Source: GCA-020344555 sp964548955
Lineage (GTDB): Bacteria; Planctomycetota; Phycisphaerae; UBA1845
Length of the DNA stretch: 64,000 nt
NCBI GenBank assembly: GCA_964548955.1
Contig: CAZJTP010000001.1
Location: forward strand, 62,001 to 126,000
Direction of reading: 5' to 3'
Shown here: positions 17,133 to 25,118 of the stretch, in pieces
Layout of the letters: each line of letters opens with the position of its first letter
Numbering within the stretch: position 1 is the stretch's first letter
Position numbers and translations under genes: made by a program
The notes under the pieces: model-generated
What the model was told of the DNA's origin: nothing
What the model saw: only the letters and a program-made list of their open reading frames with translations
Database searches by the model: none

Positions 17133-17981
17133 CTACGTGTCACTCCGGCTCAGGATGACGATGCCGGCGGCGTCCGCGTCGGCGATCATCTGCTTGCGGT
17201 CGACGATGAGCGTTTTACCCGCTTCGATGACCAGCATCCTCGCGCCGCCGTGCTTCATGTTGGCAATCGTCTCGGGGCCGACGGTGGGAACGTCGAAACG
17301 CATGTCCTGATCCGGTTTAGCCGCCTTCACGAGAGTCCAGCCGCCTTGCGGACAGAGCTTCCCCGCCCGTTCGATCATTCCGTCGGTACCCTCGATCGCC
17401 TCGACCGCGATGACCTCGGTTTCCTTTACCGCGATTGACTGGCCGATGTCGAGCCGGCCCATTTCCCTGGCGATGCGCCAGCCGAACTCGGCGTCCTTGC
17501 ACTGTGCGCCCGCGGGTTGACGGTGCGTCAGAACGCCCTCCGGAGCCATGTGCTCACCGCAGTAGTGCACGCAGTCCTGCATGATGATCCCGTTTTCGTC
17601 GAACTCGTCGGCTACCGCTGACAGTACGGTGTCATTACGCTTGTCCGGTATCGTAAAGAACCAGATTCTCAGCGCGGTCACATCCGGCAGTAGACGAAGC
17701 AGCCGCAGCCGCCCGTACATGCTTTTCTTCTCGACCGAGCCCGCGAGGATGACGCGCCGCGCACCGTGGCGCTTGAGGACGCGGATCCATCGACCGATGC
17801 GGGCCAGACCCGCCCAACGAAACGTATCCGCCCGCTCGGCGAGCGCGGCATTCGCGAATCCGCGCAGCCCGACGACGGTCACATGACACCCAACGCGCTT
17901 GGCGCCTTCAAGCACCATGAAGGGGAAGCGTCCCGCTCCCGCGATGATGCCGAGTCGAGTTGCCGTGGGCGCGGTCGTCAT
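17133..17981 (-). CDS. lpxI: UDP-2,3-diacylglucosamine diphosphatase, LpxI type
   Basis: 282 residues from an ATG at 17981. LpxI hydrolyses UDP-2,3-diacylglucosamine to 2,3-diacylglucosamine-1-phosphate in lipid A synthesis and replaces LpxH in many bacteria. The N-terminal domain starts LGIIAGAGRFPFMVLEGAKR, and the C-terminal domain carries DIGQSIAVKETEVIAVEAIE, GTDGMIERAG and PTVGPETIANM, all characteristic of the family (formerly DUF1009). Length is normal. It follows lpxD on the same strand after 27 bp, so the two are probably one operon feeding lipid A precursor synthesis at the inner face of the inner membrane. Confidence 0.93.
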   Translation of the reverse strand: MTTAPTATRLGIIAGAGRFPFMVLEGAKRVGCHVTVVGLRGFANAALAERADTFRWAGLARIGRWIRVLKRHGARRVILAGSVEKKSMYGRLRLLRLLPDVTALRIWFFTIPDKRNDTVLSAVADEFDENGIIMQDCVHYCGEHMAPEGVLTHRQPAGAQCKDAEFGWRIAREMGRLDIGQSIAVKETEVIAVEAIEGTDGMIERAGKLCPQGGWTLVKAAKPDQDMRFDVPTVGPETIANMKHGGARMLVIEAGKTLIVDRKQMIADADAAGIVILSRSDT

Positions 17982-18008
17982 TCAAACAGATGGTCCGCAC
18001 GGCGGACG

Positions 18009-19088
18009 CTACTCTCTCCCGTCAACCTTTTCGCGCAGCTCCTTCACCTCGCGCTCGAGGTCCTTGATCCGCTTGATCCAATCCGGCAGCTTCCCGACCA
18101 CATGAAACGACCGCTTGGCCTGGTCAATTGGAATCGCCGGTGAACCGAGCACGTCGGCGTTCGGCTCAACGTTGCCGGAAATACCGGACTGCCCCCCAGC
18201 CCGGGCGTGATCGCCGATCGTAAGATGCCCGTTGACGCCGACCTGACCGGCCAGCGTGACGTGCCGACCTACCGTCACTGAGCCGGCCACGCCAACCTGA
18301 CCGACAAACAGACAACCAGGCCCCACCTTTGTCCCGTGACCGATCACCACGACGTTACCGAATTTCGTACCTGTGCCGATCTCCGTCTGCCCGAGCGTGG
18401 CCCGATCGATCGCACAATTTGCGCCGATCTCGATATCATCCCCAATAACAACCCGTCCGACCTGCGGTATTTTGACCCATTGATCCCCGTGAGGCGCGTA
18501 ACCGAGCCCGTCTTCTCCGATGACGGTGCCGGCGTGGATCGTCACCCGATCGCCCAACACGCAATGATCATAGACCACGACGTTGGGGAATAAGACGCAT
18601 TCATTCCCGATCCGGACGCCGTCGGCGACGTAGCAGCCGGGGTAGATCGTGCACTTCTCACCAATTGTGACGTTTGTCGCGATCGTTGTACCGGCGGCGA
18701 TGTTCGCGTTGGCACCGATCGTTGCCGTCGAGTCAATCGTCGCCCGCTCGCTGATACCCCAGCGTGGGTGCTTGCGGTGGCCGTGAAGCTTGATGATCGC
18801 CACCGTAACGGCGGCGTACGGATCGGCGCACCGGATTGCGGACACACCGTCGGGCACTGCCACATCGTCTTTCACAATGACGGCCGAAGCTCCGGTAACG
18901 CCTAGTGCGCTTATGTACTTGGGATTGGAAAGGAAGCTGATCTCCCCGTCCGAGGCATCGTCAAGTGTGTTGACGGATTTTATGAGGCGATCCTGACCGT
19001 CCAGCCGGGCGGGAAATCCCGCGTCCGCAAGGACGTTGCAGAATTCAGTCAAACGAAGCTGGGGCACGCGCGCTTGTACCTCGCACAT
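18009..19088 (-). CDS. lpxD: UDP-3-O-(3-hydroxyacyl)glucosamine N-acyltransferase
   Basis: 359 residues from the ATG at 19088, preferred over an ATG at 19118 because AGGTGA lies 8 nt upstream. LpxD adds the N-linked hydroxyacyl chain to lipid A precursor. The N-terminal uridine-binding domain (about 5-100) is followed by a left-handed beta-helix of hexapeptide repeats (about 105-310: IGANANIAAGTTIATNVTIG and onward), with the catalytic His in VVVIGHGTKVG. A C-terminal helical tail ends in a coiled-coil-like IKDLEREVKELREKV. lpxI follows. The pair shows that the host makes lipid A and has an outer membrane. Confidence 0.95.
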   Translation of the reverse strand: MCEVQARVPQLRLTEFCNVLADAGFPARLDGQDRLIKSVNTLDDASDGEISFLSNPKYISALGVTGASAVIVKDDVAVPDGVSAIRCADPYAAVTVAIIKLHGHRKHPRWGISERATIDSTATIGANANIAAGTTIATNVTIGEKCTIYPGCYVADGVRIGNECVLFPNVVVYDHCVLGDRVTIHAGTVIGEDGLGYAPHGDQWVKIPQVGRVVIGDDIEIGANCAIDRATLGQTEIGTGTKFGNVVVIGHGTKVGPGCLFVGQVGVAGSVTVGRHVTLAGQVGVNGHLTIGDHARAGGQSGISGNVEPNADVLGSPAIPIDQAKRSFHVVGKLPDWIKRIKDLEREVKELREKVDGRE

Positions 19089-19515
19089 CGGAGAATCACC
19101 TGACCACCGGGGCGGCATTCTACGGACCTGCTTTTGACACTGCAAATCCAGCGACGGGCCGCAACATCAGACACCAAGCGATGTTCTCGTGCATCTTGTG
19201 GGATTCTCTGCGAAGCGTGGTACGCTGTTTGCCATCTCTCGGCAGAGGTGCAACTAGGCAGCCTCGAAGGTCGGGACGCGGCCCGGCCAACGAAGCGGTA
19301 ACGCCGCTCTTCAGCAACCCTGCAATAAAAAATGCGCGTGTGGACAGGACGGTGACTTCGCCTGTAATCTGTGGGAAGGACTGGAACCCGGCAGGCATCT
19401 GTAAACCGATGAGTAACGTCGAGTCGGACCGATTCAACAAAGAGAGGCGTGGCTGCTTTGCGGGCATAAAATCGCGCCGCCAACAACATCAATGTCCTTG
19501 AAGGAGGATATCGTA
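19089..19515. other. Leader and intergenic region upstream of the MFS gene
   Basis: 427 bp between divergent lpxD and the MFS gene. It contains several GC-rich inverted repeats, for example GCGGTAACGCCGC near 19295-19307, and GGTCGGGAC/GGCCCGGCC near 19268-19290. It may fold as a structured leader, but comparison with lysine, cobalamin and SAM riboswitch cores gave no acceptable match. AAGGAGG at 19500-19506 is the SD of the MFS gene. Confidence 0.4.
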
Positions 19516-20862
19516 GTGGACAACGAGAAAGTCATGAACCGGTGGCTCGTAGTTATCGGTGCCATCCTGATTCAGTTGTGCCTCGGGGCCATCTACGCCT
19601 GGAGCGTATTTACTACCACGCTCAAGGCCGGCACTGATGACGGTGGTTACGGCTTCACGGCCACGCAGACTCAGTGGATCTTCTCTGCGGGACTCGCGGT
19701 GTTCGCACTCGTCATGCTCTTTGCGGGGCGTTGGCAGGCCAAAGTTGGTCCCAGGACCGTCGCCGCCGTTGGCGGCGTTGTGCTTGGGGCGGGCTACATC
19801 CTCGGCGGTCTGTTGGGTAAGAGCTTCTGGCCACAGATGATCTGCATCGGGATCATCGGCGGGGCCGGTATCGGGCTCGCTTACGTGGTGCCAATCGCCG
19901 TTGGTGTAAAGTGGTTCCCGGACAAAAAGGGGATGATCACGGGACTGGCTGTCGCGGGCTTCGGATTCGGTGCGACGATTTGGGTCAAGCTGGCCGGTAG
20001 CTGGTTCGGAGGGCTGCTCAATGTGACCAACGTCTTCGGCCTGCCCGGGGTGCAAAGTGTATTCTTCATCTATGGAGTCGTGTTCCTCGTGTTGGTGCTT
20101 TTGGGCAGCATCGTCATGGTTAATCCACCCGCCGGGTGGAAGCCGGCTGGGTGGAATCCCGACGCCGCGGTTGGAGGCATAAAGGCGACCGGTGCCCTGG
20201 ACCTTACCGCCACACAGATGGCAGGCACGCCTCAGTACTGGGGCCTATTGCTCATGTTCATCGGATCGGCGATGGCGGGTCTTATGGTGATCGGTGTCAT
20301 ACGTCTTTTCGGCGAAGACAGCCTCCAAGCCAACAACGTGGCCAGTGACGCAGCCACGGCGGGGGCCATCGCCGGAACGGCCATGGCCTGGCTGGCTATA
20401 CTCAATGGTCTCGGACGCATCGTCTGGGGCATTGCTTCCGACAAGATCGGCCGCAAGACCGCCCTGTTCTTGATGTGTCTGATTCAGGGCGTCATGATGT
20501 TGCTGTTCTTCAAGGTAGGCGGGACCAAGATGGGGCTGATTGTCGGCGCCAGCATCATCGGCTTCAACTTCGGCGGCAACTTCGCTTTGTTTCCTGCTGC
20601 AACCGCCGACTTCTTCGGCAACAAGAATGTTGGTTCGAACTATCCGTGGGTGTTCCTGGCCTACGGTATTGCCGGGATCGTCGGGCCGCAGATCGCGGGG
20701 CATTTCAAGGACACCGCCACCGGCGTCGATGCATGGAAGGTGCCCTTTATTGTAGCCGGCATCGCCTGCCTGGTCGCGGCTCTCTTGAGTCTGATGCTCA
20801 AAACGCCCAAGCCCAAAGCGATAGAACAAGCCACCGGACCTGAAACCGAGCCGGCCGCGTAA
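19516..20862 (+). CDS. Oxalate/formate-type MFS transporter
   Basis: 448 residues from a GTG at 19516, chosen because AAGGAGG (19500-19506) sits 9 nt upstream; an ATG 8 codons earlier lies before that SD. Twelve hydrophobic spans are visible. The N-terminal RWLVVIGAILIQLCLGAIYAW and the internal FGFGATIWVKLAG and GRIVWGIASDKIGRKTALF segments match the OFA (oxalate:formate antiporter) family of the major facilitator superfamily. The substrate cannot be fixed: members carry oxalate, formate, lactate or other small carboxylates. A perfect hairpin follows at 20925-20967, and an OprB porin lies downstream, which may supply the outer-membrane route. Confidence 0.85.
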   Translation: MDNEKVMNRWLVVIGAILIQLCLGAIYAWSVFTTTLKAGTDDGGYGFTATQTQWIFSAGLAVFALVMLFAGRWQAKVGPRTVAAVGGVVLGAGYILGGLLGKSFWPQMICIGIIGGAGIGLAYVVPIAVGVKWFPDKKGMITGLAVAGFGFGATIWVKLAGSWFGGLLNVTNVFGLPGVQSVFFIYGVVFLVLVLLGSIVMVNPPAGWKPAGWNPDAAVGGIKATGALDLTATQMAGTPQYWGLLLMFIGSAMAGLMVIGVIRLFGEDSLQANNVASDAATAGAIAGTAMAWLAILNGLGRIVWGIASDKIGRKTALFLMCLIQGVMMLLFFKVGGTKMGLIVGASIIGFNFGGNFALFPAATADFFGNKNVGSNYPWVFLAYGIAGIVGPQIAGHFKDTATGVDAWKVPFIVAGIACLVAALLSLMLKTPKPKAIEQATGPETEPAA

Positions 20863-20924
20863 CACGGTGCCGCCGCAGTGGCGGTCCTGTAGGTAAGGTA
20901 TCGCACATCTTGGTGTGCAATACA

Positions 20925-20967
20925 GCGCGGGCGGGTCGCCAGTATCACACCAGCCACCCGCCCGCGC
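20925..20967 (+). terminator. Hairpin terminator after the MFS gene
   Basis: Perfect 12-bp inverted repeat GCGCGGGCGGGT (20925-20936) / ACCCGCCCGCGC (20956-20967), with one further A-T pair outside, 62 nt after the stop codon. The T tract is weak, but the stem is symmetrical and lies between convergent transcripts (MFS and the short minus-strand gene at 21020), so it may serve both. Confidence 0.65.
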
Positions 20968-21019
20968 TTCCTGTGTTCAGCTTACCGAATTCTCAATTCT
21001 CAGCGGATTTAATCGCCAC

Positions 21020-21109
21020 CTACGTGGCGGCTGTGAACGATGAGAAAAGGTCCGGGAAGAACAACAGCACGGCAGCCAAGCCACCAATAATCCACCACCA
21101 AATACCCAT
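21020..21109 (-). CDS. 29-residue hydrophobic membrane peptide
   Basis: Short reading frame on the minus strand starting ATG at 21109. It begins MGIWWWIIGGLAAVLLFFPD and ends at a TAG at 21020-21022 after ten more residues. It is one membrane-spanning helix with a tryptophan-rich entry. AGGAAGGAGT lies 7 nt upstream of the ATG, among the strongest SD sites in the window, which argues for translation. No family is recognised; small membrane peptides of this size often modulate transporters, and it sits between an MFS carrier and a porin gene. It is below the length that gene finders usually report. Confidence 0.6.
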   Translation of the reverse strand: MGIWWWIIGGLAAVLLFFPDLFSSFTAAT

Positions 21110-21271
21110 GGTCAGACTCCTTCCTATCTGAAACATGAAACACAGCGCGCCACATCGCCCCGCGCCGGAACGACGCTCACGCTGCCGAAAGTATACCACG
21201 TCACAACGACGTGTCCACAATTTTCTTTTGGCGACTGTCCCAATTAAGGAACAGCCCGTAGCGGCAAACCT

Positions 21272-21296
21272 GCCCGTCCTGCGGCGTGGGACGGGC
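21272..21296. repeat. Inverted repeat upstream of the porin gene
   Basis: 8-bp inverted repeat GCCCGTCC (21272-21279) / GGACGGGC (21289-21296) with a 9-nt loop, in the gap between the short membrane peptide and the porin gene. It could be a terminator or an operator. The rest of 21110-21567 shows no further gene. Confidence 0.4.
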
Positions 21297-21567
21297 GGAA
21301 CGGGAACGGTGGTGTGCGTGGGTGGACTCCCCACGTTTGGCCTGAAACCGGGCGCGAAGCGCAAACCGTGGTGTTTGCCGGCTCTACACGCCTTGCTTGG
21401 ATCGTATACGAACCGCGTCGGAAGCAGCAGGAATCCGCGCACGCCATGCAGTCCGACGAGACCGGCAGCCCTGCCGCCCCCGTGATCCGCATGGCGGTTG
21501 GCATCAAAGTTGCAGACGCATTCCGAACGCATACAGTGCAACAGACGCGGTATTGATAGGAATTAAC

Positions 21568-22917
21568 ATGTTTACCCGAAGATTCTTCCTCACAGCCTTC
21601 ATTGTGGGGATTTCCACCGGTCAGCAACCACTCGCCCACACCGTGGGAGTGCAGCCGCCAGACAAACACGCGGCTCAGGGCGAGGCGGCAACTCCTGAAC
21701 AACCCGAGGCCGAACCGCCCGAACCGTTCCTGTCACTCAGTTCGTCGCGCGTAACAGGCGACTGGGGTGGCGTGCGCACGGACCTGGAGGAGCAGGGCGT
21801 TAGTCTGTCGATGATTCTGACCACATCCTACGCCCAGAACTTCCGCGGCGGGCTCAACACACATAACGCCAACGCCTTCTCCGGCGACTGGCGTATGAAC
21901 CTGACGTTGGACTTCGACAAGATGGGCCTGATCCCCGGCGGCTTCTTTTTCATCCGCGGGAAATCCAGTTGGAACAACGGTGTGGACGCCGACGTCGGAA
22001 CGCTCGGGGCGACTCACTGGGTTTTCGGAAGTGGCGGTGATGAGGAATACTACATCGACAAGTGGTGGTACGGGCAACGAATGCTGGATGGCCGGTTGGA
22101 GTTCCGCATCGGTAAGCTGCTTACACCGGCAGACCTTTTTGACATTCCAGCGTATGCGAAGTGGCCTTGGGATCAGTTCATGAACGCGAACCTGAACAAG
22201 AGCCCGAACATCCCTCATCGCAAGTCCCCTGGAGCGTATCTAAAGATCAAGTTGTGTGATTTGGCGCACCTCACGATGGCAGCGGTGGACGGTGACCAGA
22301 AAGATGCGACGCTGGCCGCCGACGTCGAGCGGGCCCTGCACGGTCCAGCCACCTACATCGGACTGTGGGAACTCGTGTTAACTCCCAAGTTTGAAAGTGC
22401 CAATGGCGCGTTGCCGGGGAATTACCGGTTCGGGTGGTGGTATGACGGACGAACGAAGCGGGTGCTCAGGGATGAGTTGGGCGGCACACTGGCGCCGCGC
22501 CAGCGGAGCGATGACGTGGGCTGGTACCTGACGTTCGATCAATTTCTGTGGAAGGAAAACGACGATCCGAAGGACAAGCAGGGACTTGGGGCGTTCATGC
22601 GATATGCCTTCGCCCATCCGGAGACGAACCAGATCAATCACTTCTGGTCGATCGGTGCCCAGTACGAGGGGCTGTTTCCCTATCGCGATAAGGACGTACT
22701 AGCATTTGGTGTGGCCCAAAGCATGATGTCCAAAACGTTCCGCCACAACATCAATGACCTGGCCGATCGCGAGACGACCTACGAACTCTACTACGCCTAC
22801 CACGTTACGCCATGGTGCATCATCTCGCCCGACGTTCAGTTCATCACCAACCCCGGCGGGAACAAGGATGCGCGCGACGCCATCGTCGGCGGCGTGCGGG
22901 TGCGGGTTGCTTTCTAA
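21568..22917 (+). CDS. OprB-family carbohydrate-selective porin
   Basis: 449 residues from an ATG at 21568 (AGG 9 nt upstream). A signal peptide (about 1-24) and a short Pro/Glu-rich linker precede the barrel. Diagnostic OprB features include the N-terminal VTGDWGGVRTDLEEQGVSL, the repeated aromatic beta strands, EFRIGKLLTPADLFDIPAYA, and a C-terminal strand ending VRVRVAF with a terminal Phe, as needed for outer-membrane insertion. OprB porins admit glucose and other small solutes through the outer membrane. With the MFS gene upstream it may form a two-membrane uptake route, an inference from position only. A hairpin follows at 22956. Confidence 0.88.
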   Translation: MFTRRFFLTAFIVGISTGQQPLAHTVGVQPPDKHAAQGEAATPEQPEAEPPEPFLSLSSSRVTGDWGGVRTDLEEQGVSLSMILTTSYAQNFRGGLNTHNANAFSGDWRMNLTLDFDKMGLIPGGFFFIRGKSSWNNGVDADVGTLGATHWVFGSGGDEEYYIDKWWYGQRMLDGRLEFRIGKLLTPADLFDIPAYAKWPWDQFMNANLNKSPNIPHRKSPGAYLKIKLCDLAHLTMAAVDGDQKDATLAADVERALHGPATYIGLWELVLTPKFESANGALPGNYRFGWWYDGRTKRVLRDELGGTLAPRQRSDDVGWYLTFDQFLWKENDDPKDKQGLGAFMRYAFAHPETNQINHFWSIGAQYEGLFPYRDKDVLAFGVAQSMMSKTFRHNINDLADRETTYELYYAYHVTPWCIISPDVQFITNPGGNKDARDAIVGGVRVRVAF

Positions 22918-22955
22918 CACAGGTTACTGGGCCGAGAATCCCTTCCCGGGCCATT

Positions 22956-22979
22956 CGTGCGAGAAAGGATTCTCGCACG
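22956..22979 (+). terminator. Hairpin after the porin gene
   Basis: Perfect 10-bp stem CGTGCGAGAA (22956-22965) / TTCTCGCACG (22970-22979) with a 4-nt loop, 38 nt past the porin stop codon. There is no strong T run, so it may be an mRNA-stabilising hairpin instead of a full terminator. Confidence 0.6.
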
Positions 22980-23148
22980 AGCGTTATGTTGGTTCCGAGC
23001 TGACCGGTTTTCGTCGACGCGCGTGCGGTAGCCCCACCGGACCTGCGCGGTGATTTGCGTTGCCCAGCTACGAAGATTACAGTAAGCGTCGTTGGGATCG
23101 CAAACACAATGAACTTGTCGGGAGTCATTCGTCAATGAGGGAGCACAG

Positions 23149-23649
23149 ATGATGGAATGCTCTTGGAAAACCTCTTGGAGCTGCCCAACCGGGCATCAAT
23201 CTGCTCAGAACGGAAACCACAGACGCTCAACCGCACGCAGGGCACATGGGCGTCGTTTCGCTATTTGCCAATCGCCATCCGCCGTTGTGTTCGGCCTGGG
23301 CTTGCTGTGTGTGACGCTATCGGGTCCGGGCTGCCGTGAAAAAGACCCTGGTTTCGATGTGATCACGTTGGAGGGCAAGATCGACCGGATCAAGCGAATC
23401 ACCGACGAGACCGGCGAGATCACCGTCATCTACTACAGCGAGAAGCACAAGCAGGACATGGCCGGCATCGGGGTGGTCACGCGTGAAACGGAGATCATGA
23501 TCAACGGCGCTATCGCGAAGCTCAAGGATCTGCGCGAAGGCGACAGCGTGAGTGGCGAGGTCCGCGTCGAAAAGAAAGGCAAGGAGAAGCGCCAGATTGC
23601 CCTGAAGATCCACGTCGACCGCCCAACACCGGTCGGCGACGGAGGATAA
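23149..23649 (+). CDS. Putative lipoprotein with OB-like domain
   Basis: 166 residues from an ATG at 23149 with AGGGAG about 7 nt upstream. A polar 45-residue N-terminus precedes a hydrophobic stretch (AVVFGLGLLCVTLSGPGC), so it resembles a lipoprotein signal, although the residues before the Cys do not form an ideal lipobox. The mature part (about 65-160) is a compact beta-rich domain: EGKIDRIKRITDETGEITVI, then VVTRETEIMINGA and LREGDSVSGEVRVEKK. It resembles DUF5666/OB-like domains. Function unknown; probably envelope-located. Confidence 0.6.
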   Translation: MMECSWKTSWSCPTGHQSAQNGNHRRSTARRAHGRRFAICQSPSAVVFGLGLLCVTLSGPGCREKDPGFDVITLEGKIDRIKRITDETGEITVIYYSEKHKQDMAGIGVVTRETEIMINGAIAKLKDLREGDSVSGEVRVEKKGKEKRQIALKIHVDRPTPVGDGG

Positions 23650-23782
23650 GCTGTGCAGAGAGTTCAATGGACTCTGTGGGACCGACTTTCCAGTCGGTCA
23701 AGAGACAAGCCGGTGGCACCTTTCATGCAGGTTTGTGCAACCGGGTCTGAATGAAATGCGCTTGACGTAGTGCACTGGCTGT

Positions 23783-23965
23783 CTACGGTTCGCCGGCAAA
23801 AACCCATTGAAACGCCTGCAGATCGACCAGATCGATCGTGCCGTTTCGATTGATGTCATAGGATCTGCACTTATCCTCGACTACATCGTCTGGCCCGTGC
23901 CTTAAGAGCCAAAACCATGGTGCGTACCCGGGTGGCCGCGCATACTTGGCCGAATTGACTACGCC
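23783..23965 (-). pseudogene. Remnant: C-terminus of a secreted dockerin-like protein
   Basis: On the minus strand the frame opens right after an in-frame TAG (23966-23968) and reads VNSAKYARPPGYAPWFWLLR, continues with DDVVEDKCRS, and ends in the Ca-binding-like SYDINRNGTIDLVDLQAFQW just before a TAG at 23783-23785. This is the last 60 residues of a planctomycete dockerin-like exoprotein with no N-terminal part. Its upstream portion is replaced by the 3' end of the SWIM gene, which it overlaps by a few bases in another frame. The join marks a past insertion or deletion breakpoint. Confidence 0.6.
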
Positions 23966-25107
23966 CTACGAATTTGCTGTTGCAGTTTCGCCAAAGCGGC
24001 AAGGGGGCGCGCCAGCAGCTTGAGTCGCCCCGTCGTGGCTTCCCAGCGATACACGCTGGCCGCTGAAACGTCCAGCTGCCGGGCGAACTTAGCCACCGAA
24101 AGCCCAAGTTGCTTGCGCAGTTGGGCCACCGACTTGCCCGTGGGTCGAATCTTCGGAGTAGCGCTGGCAGAATTCCTGTCCGGCACTGGTTTGTTGGTCG
24201 CGGGCTTGGAGGATTTCTTGCGGACAGCAGATTTTCGTTTCGCTTTCTTAGAGACCTTGGCTTGGTCCCTGGCCGGTGTGCGTGTTCGCCGCGCACGACT
24301 GGGCGCGACCGCTCCCTCACGGTCGCGGCTCGGAATGGCGGCACGTTTCTCGGCGTGTCGTTGTTTCTTCGTCTCAGTTCTCGGAGCAGGTTGCTCCGTG
24401 CCCGCAACATCAAGGTCGATACCGAAGATGTCGCCGAGCTGATCGTCGTCCAGTGAATCGCCCGTTGCGACGGGACCCGGCATTGCCATCTCGGTGGAAA
24501 TCAACTCCTGGGCATCGACATCGCGGAGCAGGAACAACAGTTCAGGTTGGTTGTCGAGCCGACTGCCGACACCGTACAGCGTGGCCGCGACGTGTTTGCA
24601 CATCACCGCCCAATCAGGACAACTGCAGGCGAGTTCGATCTCACGTGGCTGAGGGAAGAGACCGTGCGCACGGTCCGTTACGACGGTCATGACCTGGTCA
24701 GACAACTTGCCCTGGAGTAGTTCCAGCATGGAACCGATCTGTCCGGCGCACCTCTCCTTAACGGACTTCCAGATGGTCGGCTTCAGCTTCTTGATGCGGA
24801 TGCTCGTGTTGTACAGCTCGGAGCCGCTGACGATAGCTTCGATACGCCCGGGGCGGATGGACAGGTGGCAGACCGAGCCGTTGCGAACATACGTTCGCCC
24901 ACGCGGCAAGCGGTTCTCGTAGTCGGAGAATGATTCCAGATGGTCGCACCAGCCCTTGCCCCAGAAGCTCCGTGCAATCGTCCGCCCTTCGATCTCGACC
25001 GGCTGAATGTCCTTGCCCTTCTTGCGGAGCTTCTCAATTTTGCGCAAGGCGTTGGCGCGTCGCCGGGCCACGGGAACATATGGACTCCATTGTCTCCAGG
25101 ACATCAC
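23959..25107 (-). CDS. SWIM zinc-finger protein, partner of SNF2 helicase
   Basis: 382 residues from a GTG at 25107 (ATG next), with AAGGAG 7 nt upstream overlapping the end of the helicase gene. The N-terminal part (about 1-140) is the domain that regularly accompanies bacterial SWIM proteins (RSFWGKGWCDHLESFSDYEN). The SWIM finger is CSCPDW-x4-CKH near residues 160-173 (CxCx(n)CxH). A long Lys/Arg/Ser linker follows (about 240-325), and the C-terminus is a helix-turn-helix: LRKQLGLSVAKFARQLDVSA followed by SVYRWE. SWIM domains bind DNA or proteins; the fixed pairing with SNF2 ATPases suggests a chromatin-remodelling-like or repair function, still uncharacterised. A short palindromic repeat is embedded at 24305-24333. 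Confidence 0.85.
   Translation of the reverse strand: MMSWRQWSPYVPVARRRANALRKIEKLRKKGKDIQPVEIEGRTIARSFWGKGWCDHLESFSDYENRLPRGRTYVRNGSVCHLSIRPGRIEAIVSGSELYNTSIRIKKLKPTIWKSVKERCAGQIGSMLELLQGKLSDQVMTVVTDRAHGLFPQPREIELACSCPDWAVMCKHVAATLYGVGSRLDNQPELLFLLRDVDAQELISTEMAMPGPVATGDSLDDDQLGDIFGIDLDVAGTEQPAPRTETKKQRHAEKRAAIPSRDREGAVAPSRARRTRTPARDQAKVSKKAKRKSAVRKKSSKPATNKPVPDRNSASATPKIRPTGKSVAQLRKQLGLSVAKFARQLDVSAASVYRWEATTGRLKLLARPLAALAKLQQQIRRA
24305..24333 (-). repeat. Palindromic SRDREGAV-type repeat inside the SWIM gene
   Basis: GCGACC (24305-24310) pairs with GGTCGC (24321-24326) across a 10-nt loop. On the coding strand it reads CCGAGCCGCGACCGTGAGGG and is translated as PSRDREGAVAP. From general familiarity this phrase recurs in many unrelated planctomycete proteins, so it looks like a mobile palindromic element that inserts without breaking the frame. 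The host position is the unstructured linker. Confidence 0.55.
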
Positions 25108-25118
25108 GCCCTCACTCC

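Noticed and set aside
19240..19460. Possible lysine, SAM or cobalamin riboswitch upstream of the MFS gene
   Set aside because: AGAGGTGCAACTA and GGGAAGG look suggestive, but the conserved cores and their order do not match any of the three classes.
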